DNA of 64,000 nucleotides from Tipula vernalis. Its lineage: Eukaryota; Arthropoda; Insecta; Diptera; Tipulidae. The stretch spans positions 22,257,409 to 22,321,408 of the forward strand of contig OY282558.1 in assembly GCA_958295665.1 (NCBI GenBank), written 5' to 3'. Positions 38,430 through 50,944 of this stretch are shown in pieces (position 1 is the first letter of the stretch; the number at the start of each line of letters is the position of its first letter). Made by a program: the position numbers and the translations under genes. Under the pieces are notes generated by a model that did not search any database, had not been told where the DNA came from, and saw nothing but the letters and a program-made list of their open reading frames with translations.

Positions 38430-39270
38430 AGGTCTAAAGATGAGATAATAGGCTCTTTTGATGTAACTTTATACGCAAATGTATGTATTCAAAATATGGT
38501 AGATCACGCACAAGAACAAAACCTTTGAGGAAAACACAACCAATATTTATCGTAGTGGAAACTTGCTTGAATTAAAGTTGTTTTGCGGTTTATAGGGACC
38601 GTTTATCAACAAAAATTTGATCCATGTAGGAGTAGAGAAACCTCCCTTCTATCTTTTCACGTGTTTAGTTGAAACGTTTTTACGATTGAGAAGAAAAATA
38701 ATCTGGATAGCACTTTGAATTACAAATGTATATTGAAAACCAACGGAGCCAGACAAAATAACATTCCATTTAATACTTTACTTCAACACTCAGAGATGCA
38801 GCGAAAATCATCGGATATCAGTTTAAAATCATAAACTCTCCGCCGTTTTAGGTAAACGGAAACAACAAGTACACTTTCATACTAATCTTTTATCAATGAC
38901 AGAACCGACTAAAAAACGAATATGTAATAGCAACTTACAAAAAAATATCAACATAGATTTGAGTATTAACGTTGATTTGCAAACATTGGGCAAATTTCAC
39001 AAGCTACTGAGAAACGACACCAAGGTAAAAGAACCCTTTCGGAATGAGAAATACAAAGGAGCAAATTCAACTGCAATTAAACTGGACTTATACGAATCAC
39101 TTTTCATTTCTAAACACAAAGAAATGAACACCGAAGCAAATTCAATCAGAGCCATCAGAGAAATTATGAACATGATTATGTTGGCTCACTTTAAAATTTT
39201 TGAACTTGATGCTTTTCCAACTTATACATTTTGGTTTCATTTTATCAAACTTGTGCTGCCATCTATATGA
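38430..39270 (+). pseudogene. Penelope-like retroelement remnant lacking the GIY-YIG core
   Basis: IIGSFDVTSLYANV near 38445-38490 matches RT motif A of Penelope-like elements. Near 38725-38800 broken frames give a KPTEPDKITFHL / NNIPFNTLLQHSEMQRKS pattern like the RT-to-linker block. The open frame 38896-39270 has LGKFHKLLRNDTKVKEPFRN (the region before GIY-YIG). It passes after a few residues directly to IKLDLYESLFISKHKEMNTE (the block after GIY-YIG). About 80-100 residues holding the nuclease core are therefore missing without loss of frame. Family assignment is by motif memory. Confidence 0.6.
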
Positions 39271-39490
39271 TGTTTATTGGCTAAGTATGACCCTCAGTTT
39301 TCTAGTGAGCTTTAATTTTAATTTGTGACGTTTTCATTTAACCTTTGAGTTAACACGAGTATACAACGACTTCCCGCCAACGCGCAATAACCTTGGCGTG
39401 TATCAATTGTATAATGGGTTTCTTGAAAATTAAAATGTGGATGTATTAAATTTATCTAAGAATAAAAAGTATAAAGTATATGCTGGGTAT
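39271..39490. other. non-coding DNA, possible Penelope 3' UTR
   Basis: AT-rich sequence after the Penelope remnant; no distinct motif seen. Confidence 0.3.
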
Positions 39491-39494
39491 TTTA

Positions 39495-39527
39495 TATTAT
39501 GGCTCTATAAAATATAGGTTGCTCTGG
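39495..39527 (-). repeat. solo end related to the TTAA-flanked TIR element
   Basis: ATTATGGCTCTATAAAATAT...GCTCTGG is close to the ends at 26198 and 27105 and is followed by TTAA (39529-39532). No partner end was found nearby. Confidence 0.45.
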
Positions 39528-40264
39528 TTTAATTATTCGAATTTATTTAATCTAGTGAATCTTTAGAAATAAAATAATTTTTATTTTTAGCTTTTAAGGT
39601 AGTTTTGTTTTAGTCAGTTGCTAAAATTAGATGCATGGCTCCTTGGTCGGTTCATTTTAACAACTATTAAGATGTCTTATCTCAAAGATGTCGCAATTTC
39701 ATTACTAAAATAGCCATTGTTTAGCCCGCATAAAATTAATCCCATCGAGCATATTGCGAAATTTTAAAACTCATTAGAGCAAGAAAACTTCAGCTCCAGA
39801 ATCGATAGCAGAGAAGTTACTAATGCAGTTTAAAAAGAATGGTATCTCCAATTAAGGAATTTTTAAAATTTTCGTCACATTACTTCATAAATGCAAAACT
39901 TCAATAAATATTCCTGATGTTTTGTCCAAGAGTACAATAGGCTGATATTCTGAAAGGCCTTCAATACCAATAATGTTTGCAATGCAATTTACGTACCAAA
40001 CCGATAGTCACAAATATAACTTTGAATAAAAATCAGTAAATTAATTAACATAATTAGATTGAAGAATAAATAGGATTGTGTGGTCCACTGATTTTCTGGT
40101 TGTCTTGCGTGTTATACAGGCTTGCGTATTACACAGGCTGCGTTGAAACGAAAATGGCTAACAGTAGACATATAATAATACAAAAATACTTCTCGAAATA
40201 TATAAATTACGAAACATTTGTTATAGATGACCATAAAAAGCACAAAAGTTATTTTTTTTTTTTT

Positions 40265-40600
40265 TAATTTGAAGAAGGTCGAAACCTAATGGATTGTATT
40301 GTTATTTTTTCAAGTGTTACAGTTTTCCAAAAATCTTCTTAACAATTTTAAGAATCTTCTTCACAACAAAAAATTTGTACAAGTAAATTGCTTTGTTTGG
40401 AAATAAAATTTATGTTGGTGTCAGAGACAGTCAGAGAACAAAAAATTAAATTAATCATCTGGTATTATCTCCGTATATCTAATTGTATTCTGGCAAGAAT
40501 TTCGGTATATACCTCTTTTTGAAATTGTAATTTAAAAATAATTGTTTCGAGATTATTTGCAAGTTATGTCAATGCGACAGAATTATTTGTACCTCGCGTT
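40265..40600 (+). repeat. dispersed repeat, copy 2 (shared with 24440-24655)
   Basis: It begins GAAGAAGGTCGAAACCTAAT and ends TATGTCAATGCGACAGAATT. Same order and orientation as copy 1, with about 110 bp more in the middle. Confidence 0.5.
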
Positions 40601-43439
40601 TAGCAAACGATAAATAATCTAACAAAATGTGTCCTTCAATTAGAAAATATATCTCGTCCATGGTACGGGATTACCCTGTAATGATGTTCGATTGTTACCT
40701 GCATTGTACATATTTATATTACATTTCATGTTTGATGACAAACAAGCATGATTGTCTTATTCTTGATGTTATTATTATCAAATTTTCTGATTACAAAATA
40801 ATAAAAAATGAATTTGTTCTATTGAAAGGAAATAAAAAACATCCAAGTTGTGTACACATATAAAATACGATAAACAACTCGGATAAACAATTTAACGTGA
40901 AAAATGAAGAAAAAGACGAGGTTTTCCAATTTAATGTTGTGTACAGAGGGCATGGCTGAAGAGAAAATTTAATGACTTCCAAATAACACATATGAAGAAG
41001 TATAAATCATGTACTATAGTAAACTCATTTTGACGTCGCCTTCATCGTAACTGGATATAAACAATGATAAATTGAGTTACCTCGGTTGTCTACACCACAC
41101 ACTACATAGTTATAAACCAATTCTCGTTTTTTGGTGTTTAAAAAACTAATTATAAAAGAATTATTATATAAATATGATTTATCAGCATGAGAATATAAAA
41201 CAGATAAGCATAACTCGAAAATTGACATATACAGACAAGTAGACAGACCGACAGACGAAAATGTCTATGGTTTGAGCTACATTATTTATATCGTAAACAC
41301 ATGATTTACCCTCCCCAACAAACAAGAAAAGTTGTAAAATTGTAAACAACTTTAAACGGTTTTGTTGTTGAGCGCAGCTAATACTGAAAAGAAAAAAAAA
41401 AATGAAAATTGACATTTCACCGAAATCCACCAACAAACTTCAATCAATTTTCTGATCATCAAACGGATAAGCTAATTATGTATATACAAATAAAAAATGA
41501 TTTGTAACAATTTGTCGAAAACGTTGTTTGAATCAAAAATAAAAAAATTAATGTAAAACATGAAAGTTTTGTGTATTTATATACATACATTATGCATAAA
41601 GATTTACGATCGTTTATATAATTGGCGAGGGGAGATGTCACAAAACCCAGAAATGTATGACGACATTGCGGAAATCTGTGTTTTGTTTTTTGTTTTTTTA
41701 CCGAATATATTTTTCACGAATGTCGGTTTAAAAATAATTCGGTATATATTTATGTTAGGGAGGGTAAATGATTTATTAGAATATTTCGTGGTTTATGTTA
41801 AGTAAAGGTGCGGGTGGTACTATTTATGTATTTAAATGAAAGAGCTTTACAAAATTCCTTTTGTGGCGAAAAGTCTTGCTGCAGATTTTTTCAAGCCAAT
41901 TTATTTTAATTTGGTAGATCTAATTTGAAAATTTGTATTATTGTCATGGAATTTACACATACGAGGATCCTGAAATTCGAAAAAAAATGTACAACTCAAA
42001 TCAACAAATGTACGATTCTTCAGGAATTGCTTACTTAATAAATGATTGGGAAACCTAGAAAATTATGTATTTTACTAATTAGAGAGTAGATTGTTAACTT
42101 CTATGTAAAACAACAGTAAAAACCTTCATCCCTTCATTGAATTTTCGGATTTTATCTGTATAGTAGAGGAATTTGGATCGGCAGCTATTAAAAATCCTTT
42201 TCACTTCTTAGTCTATATAAATAGAAAGTAGGTCCAGATTCAATATTAATAATTCTAGGCCAGCGAGGCCAGCTAAAACAAATAAGACCAAAAACCAGGC
42301 ACAAAATGGGATCGTTCATTACAACTATATTTCGATGAGACAGCCGATTGGGTATTTGTGGTTCTTTACAAAGTGTAAAATTCCTTACAGCAGCTTAATT
42401 CTGAAAAATTTTGAAAAAATGATGCTGACTACTTTTCCTGTTGGTAATGTAATGGTGGTAAAAATGCCAAATAATATTCCTGGTGTTTTTTATTTTAGAG
42501 GATGAGGAAATAGCATCAGAAAAACGAGGAAGAAGTATACCAGAATATATATTCTGTAAGGTCCTGTTTCCTATATAGATAAAGAAATTTACAAAATTAT
42601 ATGGAAATTTCTAGAGAAAATTCCAAAAAAAAAAAAAATATCTGACCGCCTATTTCAGTTTTATAATAATTAACCTATGCAACATCCTTTATTATACAAC
42701 AATCGAGCATATTGGGAATTTACCGGCTAAACTATTGTTCAATAGTTTGGATGAAACGCTGATTTAAACCTAATTTCTTAATGTAGTTTCTCATCCTAAG
42801 TTCAAGATTTTGGTTTGAGCCTTTATTGCTTTAGGCTTACAATTTTAAACGTTGGTTGGGGAAATTTTGATTTAAATTTTAAAAACTTGGGGACTTAATA
42901 CTCAATAACTTTAACTCTACGGTGATTCCACTGTGGCATTTTCCAACGTATATGTGTAATATAGTTTTATTTATTGCGTTAAATTAAATTATTTAAGAAC
43001 TTAATTTCTGTTTTAACGTTCATAACGTTAATACTGAAAGTATCTATAGAAAAAGCGAAAGATAAAAAAACGACCCAAAAAATGTAACAAAACACAAAAC
43101 TGACAAACCCATTGAAATACTGCAGAGACATTGGTACACGTACATTATAGGAATTGGCGTATTTGATGTTCTGTCATATACTATTAAATAAAAGAGTAAA
43201 TGGCGGGTCGTACACAAACAACCTATTGGTACCATAATCACAATCTATTTTATTCTGTATTACATGCATTGTCTAATATATCGATAATTCAAAACAATTT
43301 CAGAGTAGTACAACCATAAGGTTTCCCAAATTTATTCTTTTGTTTCTATATATCTTTATCGTTAAAGTCACCTATAAATTAAAACACACAAACCCAACAT
43401 GTATATTTGACGAAAAAATACGTCAAATCACATTTTTTT
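40601..43439. other. AT-rich non-coding DNA, nothing recognised
   Basis: Short ORFs without motifs; no array or element end seen. Confidence 0.45.
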
Positions 43440-44614
43440 GGAAATCATGTTTTAATTTTATGATTTTTATGTTTTGAATGTGTAGCACTAATTAAACAAA
43501 ACAATTATAGAAAATGGATTTTTTGTAGTTTTTGTTTTTTCTGATCAAAATATTTAAAAATTGCAAGCACTTAGTGATGTATATATTGCTATAGAAAAAA
43601 CTAGTTATCCGAAAATTATAAAATTGAGCTGATTTTAAAGATAAACCGTACGATATTTAATTTCTTCTTTTTCAAAATGGTCGCCAAAACGTTCATTTTG
43701 AATTTTCTGTAGAGTAGCTCTAAAAAGGGTTGTAAGCCGTTTTCTAAGTCAAACTGTCCTAAAAATTTAAGAACTTTTAATGATAGTAATTAAATACTTC
43801 GAAAAATATTCGAAACCATTAGATACACTATATTTCTGAATAATTTGCTTCATATCACTGCAATAATCTAGCATCATAAAAAAACAAAAAGTTAAGTCTG
43901 AAGTACTTGTTTTTGGTGACTTTGCAGAAATTTATGCATTTATAATGCAAATTGCAGCACAATAATACGATGGTATCATAACTAATGCGGAAAAATTATT
44001 GAAATGGGCAAAAACCTTGAAGACTGTCCTGATTTTTGAATTTTGTTCAGATGCTGAATATAAATCCTAGTAGATTCGAAAAATTAAAAGCAATAATGGG
44101 AACTCGAGATATTCACGCAGTCATTCCTTCAAACGGGGATATCATCTGTTAATATTTTCAAATGTTGGTCTTTATTTTGTAATAAAATATTTTTTATCAA
44201 TAATTTTTGTTGTAAACATCATTCTGAGATATACAAATTTATTAATTGTAAAATGAAACGAGACGGTATGCTAATTTTTTAGTATGTCTAATAGAACTAA
44301 ATGGAGAAAACGATAAAATAAAAGATGAACATGGGTGAAAATTCAAAAGAAATGAAAGATGTTGCCATTTTAATAATTATTTTATAATCCCTATTCATTT
44401 ATCTTTAAAATGAGCCCAATTTTAAAATTTTCGGTTAATTAGTTTTTTTCTAAAGCAATAAATGCATTACCACGTGCATGAAATTTTTAAATATGTGCCA
44501 CCATGTTTCTTAGAAAAAACAACAACAACAAAAGATCAAGTTGCATAAATTGTTTGTTTTACTCAGTGCTACACATTCAAAACATAAAAATCATAAAATT
44601 AAAACATGACTTCC
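43440..44614. mobile_element. 1.18-kb element with long (>200 bp) terminal inverted repeats
   Basis: 43440 onward (GGAARTCATG, TTTTAATTTTATGATTTTTA, GAATGTGTAGCACT) is inverted at 44614. Homology continues inward through GCACTTAGTGATG-like, TTGCTATAGAAAAAACTA, AATTGAGCT and TTTAAAGATAAA words for roughly 230 bp per arm, with indels. The loop of about 700 bp has no recognised ORF. No clear target duplication was found outside the ends, so the exact termini are provisional. Confidence 0.65.
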
Positions 44615-45365
44615 GGTCGCATACAAAGGATTTGTGATATCACGTATTTTTCTATGTAATTCACTTTCTAAATAACAGTTGGAAAAAATGTTTCCGGAAC
44701 GCCTGATTAATTTTTTTTGAATTTTTGAAACCCCTTTACTGGAACTGCAAAGTAGATTAAACTTATTGTATTTAAACTGTGGAAACTGTGTGTTTGATCT
44801 GATCTTGATCAAATTTGTCTAGAAATGATATGGAAATAATACGTTCAGGTTAGCTTTCCCGGACGGCACAATTTCGGAAGTATTACCCCTCTATATTTTG
44901 TAGTAAAAATCGTTTCAAGATTTGCTTGGAATTGAAGTCCTCGGTTTCCATGTTATTCGAAGTTTTTCAGATAATTCGAGTTTTCATAAATGGAACTTTT
45001 GGAGACTTCGTGTTCGAGTTTATTATAGATTATTTGCGACTGTTAGAGATTATTTCACAATTATTGAAGATTTTCGAGATTATTCATGATTATTATTATG
45101 TATAGGCAATTCATGCGTAGCATATCTTTGAGCTACTCTACTTCAGAAATTTATCGGATTCTTCTGATTTCAAGTTTTATTCGAAATGTTTCGATTTTAC
45201 TTTATCATATCATTGAGCTACCGAAACTAGATGCAGTTTCATTTAATTCGTCATTTTCAAATCATTCAAGATCAGTTTAATATTTTCTAGATTTTCGAAA
45301 ATTTCCAATTGATATTCCAATCACAAACCAAACCCATTTTCCATTTCTATAACTAAAATTCGTTT
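44615..45365. other. non-coding DNA
   Basis: Nothing recognised; loosely repeated GAGATTATT words occur near 45000-45100. Confidence 0.35.
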
Positions 45366-47035
45366 TTCGAATAATGACAAAGAACCGTAGAGTTGAGTTC
45401 GCAAATTTGGGGCAAACTAAGAAATTCGACAAATATCTTTTATTTGTTTTTGTAATTTTTAGATGGGCCAATTTTGAATGGGCCAATTTTGATGAAACTT
45501 GGCCAAATTTGATGAAACTTGGCTATTTCTTAACCGATTTTGATGAAATCGAACATGTGCGATGGAAATTGGGTTCTTTACAGATTTTTTATGAATTAAA
45601 AAACCAAAAACAGTTTCGTGGAAAGGTTAGAGTTATAAGCCATCGAATAAAAGATAATTGATTTAGAAAATTATACCTATTAAAAAATTAGATTTAAATA
45701 TCTTGCGCATCAATCGATTCACTTCGCAATATGAATGTGAACAAGGGGTAGCCCAACTAATCGAACCCAAGTTTTTATTTGCATTTTGTCGGAAAAAATT
45801 CTTTCAAAATTTCAGAAGTGTTGCTAAAATAATTAAAATGGTTTTTATCGTAAGGAAAACCTCTGGGTCACGACGGTTATGCGAGCTAATGGTTCATTTG
45901 GTTTTCTGGATATTCAAGCAAGAAAGTAAATGTGTATTGTTTATTTTCGGACGTAGCAATTTAAGTTAACATTATTTGAGCTCAGGCACAGTAGATTTGT
46001 CTCCCGGGGGGAGAAAATTCTCAACATCCAGTCCATTCTACAAAGGCGTGTTCCGATGAAAAAAAGTTTTGGAATTTATTAGTTTTGGCAAATTATATTT
46101 GAAGGCTTTATCTGTGAACTGCACACCTTAACGTGCCGGTTAACCTGGACAAGTCAGTCCCGTCACAAGTTCAAAAGGCTTCGCCAAACGCTCGCTATGA
46201 AAATATTTGTAGAACAAAAATGTATCTTGTGCTTTGCGTAAACTTTCATCAAATTGGAAAAAACTTGATCTTATCGCTTGTATCGCTTCCAACTCTAATG
46301 CCGAAATTCATAGCTATATTCATACTACATTTGAGTGGCCAAGAAGAAGTGATCGTCGGGTTTGTTTCATCAACTTGGTTGTAACCCTTTTCAAAAGGCC
46401 CCGGGAGAACTTAACGTTTTCAGCATTGCCTTTTATTTTTGTCGATACTAATTTGGAAAATGCAGTAAAATTCACAATGTTTATGTCTCAAGGGTTTTTT
46501 TTACTTTTCTTTTGTAAGTATTTTAGCAGCAATGTTGTTCCAGATTTTGATATTTCTCGACGAATGACGAGCCCCGATTTCCGAATGTTTGCTCTATTTG
46601 TTTTGCCTCTCATTCTCACACATATTGATAGTTTTGATCTAAATTTTGTGTTTGTAATAAGCAGTTTGTATTAACTTTTGCGTCCGTTCAAATTAAGAAT
46701 AGAAGGGGCTGCCATGGAAGTTCTGAACTCTACCTATTTATCAAATTTGAAGTCAATTGAAGCATTACGTGGGGCCATTTTAACAAAAAACAGTAAGGAC
46801 GTTTTGTTGAGCTGTTCCGAGATAATATCAAACTTTTTCAAGAAATGTTTTTCTACGGTTAATACACCTTCCGAAAAGTGAAGAAAGACGGCGGGAGGTA
46901 TAGAAAATGTAATACTGTGTGACAAGAAGGTGGAATATCTGTCACAAAAGATAATTGGCGTGGAGCAATGCTCGATTCAGGCTGAAGCACTGAGTAAAGG
47001 ATTATAACAGCCAATTCTAACGTGGATCACCTAAT
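45366..47035 (+). other. unrecognised ORF-rich stretch, possibly decayed coding DNA
   Basis: Plus-strand ORFs run at 45374-45661, 45703-45969, 46234-46674 and 46678-46881. The last three share a frame. After one TGA that frame continues as VEYLSQKIIGVEQCSIQAEA to about 47010. The 46681-46881 part (STYLSNLKSIEALRGAIL, VLLSCSEIISNFFKKCF) looks protein-like, while 46234-46674 has long hydrophobic runs. No family motif was recognised and chance ORFs are not excluded. A short direct duplication, two ATGGGCCAATTTTGA units then two TGAAACTTGGC units, lies at about 45463-45524. Confidence 0.25.
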
Positions 47036-50000
47036 GTTGTGATCTGAACGGACGAATGCTCTCTGAACGGAGTAATTTAAATTCTTAAAGATTTTCATCA
47101 GTATACTAGATATGTATAACTAGGACTAATTCTTAAAGGTCGTAACCAATTGTGATATTGGGGAAGGGGTCTAAAAATTTAAGAAATACTAAAAAATAAC
47201 AGAAAACTTTTGTAAAATATAAATGGTTGGTTTGGTAGTTTCAATACATATACTTGCGAATATCTAAGAATTAAATTAGCCGTATATAATCAATAAATTT
47301 GAGTTTTAAAAGATATAATTTTGTATTCTGTATAACTTTTTGGGTATAAAACCTTTTTACAATCAACCTACACATTAAATCGACCCGGGATTATTTTCCC
47401 TTTAGGTAAAAACAAATCTGATTTTCTTTCGTCTTTCATTTATAATGTAAATATGTTTTGACTTATCTTAGAAATTTTGTTCATTTTTTCTTTATGCAAA
47501 TGATTATGGCTAAATATGTTCTTTTTACTTTACGTTTCAGGTAATTTACATAAATCCATTTTCAGTTATACACAATAAACATAAAAAAGACAAATAGAAC
47601 ACGTTAGACGGAAAATTAACATATATTATGTAAGTATTCTGCTCATATATGTTTTTTGTATATAAAATTGACTTATGTAGATTTTCTTATACGAAGCAAC
47701 AGTGTGCGAAATAAATATTGAGAAATTTGTTTTATATATCTTGAATTCGAATACTGTATATAATACATAATCTTACGAATTGTATGTAATAAATAAATCA
47801 TGTCACATAAGCAATAAAATAAATAAAGAATAGAAAATCTTGTCTGTACATAGATATATTACGTGAATATTCTAGGATTTTTTTCCTTTTGGGGCAGATT
47901 GGGATGAGACATACGTGAAAAATTGCTACTTGTTGGAAGGATGTTTTGTTAGACATATACATAACTTATCCATTTATTAAGATGGTATACGGCCCTTAAT
48001 TACTTTTGTCTGTATTATTCGATTGTCGGTTTTAATTAAATTCTATAATTTATGAGGATATTCTTTATTTAGGATTTTATTTTGAAACAGCAAAAGCGAC
48101 CAGTTTACTTTGCATTGTGATTAATAGTGTTGTGAGTTGTGACGTTTAATTATATTAATTAATGAGAAATTCGAATGTGATCGATGTAGTGTGAAGAAAA
48201 AAGATTTGTTTGTGTAGATCTCCTTTGGTCTTGAATTCAAATCCCAGTGTTTTTTTTTCTAAGACCAATTTATTACATGCATAAATTATTTAGGACATTT
48301 ATTTAAATTAAATGTCGAAATTTGCAATCGGTCGATAATTTTGATAATATATTGTAGCTTGAAAAAAAAATCGATTAAAGACTAATAATTAATTAATCAA
48401 AATTTAATCATCCTCCGTTTATTTAATTATCGTAAATCAACAACGCCAAACCCATTCCACTATCAAAATGCTTAACTGCTAAACTAATGATTTATTGAAT
48501 TTACCATTCCGACTTTTTACTACTCGGTATACAATCAGAGTAATAAAAATTAATGTTAAGTCAATTTGTTTTATCATTTTGTATTCCAAAAGTTCAATTA
48601 AATTAAATTGATTTCAATTAATGATTTTAATGCAAAAATTATTTTTTGCTAAATTCTAAAATAATTTCGATAAAAAACTAAAAATTTTATTTTAGCTAAT
48701 TAAATATTTGAATAATAATTAGAATTGATTTAATTTTTGTACATGCACATACTGGTGGAGGGATGTACAACAGTTTTTTTTTCGTTTTATTTTCGGTTAA
48801 AAGGTTTTTGGAATTTCATTAAATCACAAAATTGTTGTTTTTAATGGATTTCTATTAAATTAATTTTATTTTTAATACATAAAGAGGACGAGGTTTATGT
48901 CGTAATATACCCTTATCGGTAAAAAAAAGGTTCTATTAAATATTTCGAACTTAATCAATTTTTATGACTCTCCACAAACACCCTGTACAAAAAGCAATTG
49001 CACACCGCACCAACAATCGTTAGATTTAATTGCTTTAAGTAAATTTAGTATCATTTCCGTTTAGATAAAAGCAGAAGTCGTTCGTTTTGTTTATATTACA
49101 TACAATTTACGTATTCTTCGCATGTCTTGTATACGAAAGTCAATGAAATTAAAAACGGAATTGAGGAGAATACACATTTTTGAGGTTCGTAAAAAAAGTC
49201 TCTACAAACCGTAAATTGTTGTCGTGATTACAAAACTAAAATAAGAAGTAAAACCGCCGAAAGGAAATAAGACATTTGAACAAAACAACCATCGCTATAG
49301 ATAAAATAATAAGAGTGTATAAAATTGTATACTGTTCTACCCCGTAAATGTCGTAAGGAAATTTCCATTTCACAATACTGCTTACAGACAAACTCATTCA
49401 TATCTTTACGGGCGGTTTCTTATTGTGTATATATGTACATACATACATATGTACGTTTCTTTAACAAAGTACACAAAAGCAATTAAAATGGTTTCTTCTT
49501 GTTGGCAAAACCACTATGTAAGATAAGTTGAATTAATGTATTTTAAATGTTCGTCGACGTATTATGATTATGTGATTTTCCCATTTTCTTAAGTTTTTCC
49601 TTAAAATGGAATGCTGTCAATTATGCGGTTTTTGTTTGAAATCTAATCGCATCTGAGGTCAAAACTTAATCTGTCCTCGTTTCCTTTTTGTGTTGTCTTG
49701 CGTGTTTTATACAAAAATCATCATCATGACTCATTATTTCCACTTCAAAAGAAAATTTCATCAAATAAAATTTGGTTTTGTTTTCTATTTTGTAAACTGA
49801 TACGATTTTATCAATAATATCAACTTGAACAAGAAAGAGAGAGAAACACTGTAATAAGGAATCTAATTATCAGGGTGATAAGTTTTTATTCGAAAATATC
49901 TAATTTTTATTTTATCTTTATTTATACATTACGCAATCATTAAGGCTGGGCAAGGAACAATGTATGAAATTGGGAATAAACTTTATCTAATATTATTTAC

Positions 50001-50126
50001 ATCAAGCCTCATTCATGAGTGAATGATTCATCTGGCTTTGAACCCAATTAAAGTTACGCCTATTGGAAAAAATGAGAGCTTTTACTTTAATAGTTTACGA
50101 TGCTGATGGAAATTAATCATATCAAA
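47036..50126. other. AT-rich non-coding DNA, nothing recognised
   Basis: No gene or element was seen. A tRNA-like word (GAATTCAAATCCCAG followed by a T-run) lies at about 48232-48258 but no cloverleaf could be drawn. Confidence 0.45.
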
Positions 50127-50128
50127 TA

Positions 50129-50267
50129 CACCTGTCCCTCGATTAACACGGTACCTGATTAACGCCGGCGAAACTTCTGTGCGTGTTAATCAAGACTGTC
50201 TCAATTCGTTGACCGTGTTAAATCAAATCCGTGTTAATCAAGTACCGTGTTAATCGAGGGACAGGTG
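50129..50267. mobile_element. 139-bp pogo/Tc1-mariner-type MITE
   Basis: The left end CACCTGTCCCTCGATTAACA (then CGGTAC) is a perfect inverted match to the right end through 50267. TA lies outside both ends (50127-50128 and 50268-50269), the target duplication of Tc1/mariner/pogo elements. GTGTTAATC or close variants occur several times inside, so repeated transposase-binding words are plausible. It has no coding capacity. Confidence 0.88.
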
Positions 50268-50499
50268 TATATGTATACGTATATGTAACCATCCATTTTT
50301 TTGTTTGTTTGAAATATTGGAATCAAGTTCCTCTTGGATTCCAGGTCTTGATCATGTTTAGTTCACTTCAATTCCGCCCATATTATGTCTATATGCTACA
50401 GGGTCGATTACCTCAATTAATTTATGAGCCGTTTATGTTGAAAGCGGAGTAAGTCCAAAGTTTGTTGAACCGAGATACTGAAAGAATAGAGAATCAATT

Positions 50500-50934
50500 T
50501 TTTTTTTTGTTAAATGTTGCCAATGGCTTTATTCTTGAATCTTTCTACATAAGAAACTCACAAGAAGTAATCAAATCTTAAGCTAAAAATTATTACATAT
50601 CTTAAGTCTTAACCAATGTTAATACTTATTGTTAGTGCTCACAATTTAATTAATTTAGACTATATTTATATGTATATATCGAATTAAATTTAGAGGTTCA
50701 CAGGTTTATCAGTTCGAGTGGATCTGTTCTTCTCAGACGTCTAAATCGCGGCTGTTTTAGTATTTTCCTGGCCAATTCGTTGGGATATGCTTCTAGTTTT
50801 GAGTAATATTTCGAACTGAATTCTTTAATTGTTTCTTTAACGGTTTTGATCCCAAGGTCGTCATGTATATTACTATTTCGAATGTACCAACGAGCATTGG
50901 TAATACTGCGAAGTATTTTCGCTTGGGTGTTGTG
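50500..50934 (-). mobile_element. 5'-truncated Jockey-type LINE, ~435 bp
   Basis: The minus-strand copy ends in an 11-base A tail (T-run at 50498-50508). CAATT lies at both borders (50495-50499 and 50935-50939), a short target duplication. Only the last 79 codons of the RT ORF and the 3' UTR are present, as usual for abortive target-primed insertion. Confidence 0.85.
50698..50934 (-). pseudogene. C-terminus of Jockey-type reverse transcriptase
   Basis: The frame reads QAKILRSITNARWYIRNSNI, HDDLGIKTVKETIKEFSSKY and ARKILKQPRFRRLRRTDPLE before its stop. The sequence ILR.ITNA.WY.RN..IH.DL.I.TVKE.I..F is characteristic of the C-terminal domain of Jockey-clade ORF2 proteins in flies. It lacks the polymerase core because of the 5' truncation and has no start codon of its own. 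The reading frame is otherwise undamaged, so the insertion may be fairly recent. Confidence 0.85.
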
Positions 50935-50944
50935 CAATTACTCG

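Noticed and set aside
48190..48262. tRNA gene ending in a T-run
   Set aside because: Only a B-box-like word is present; no acceptor, D or anticodon stem could be paired.
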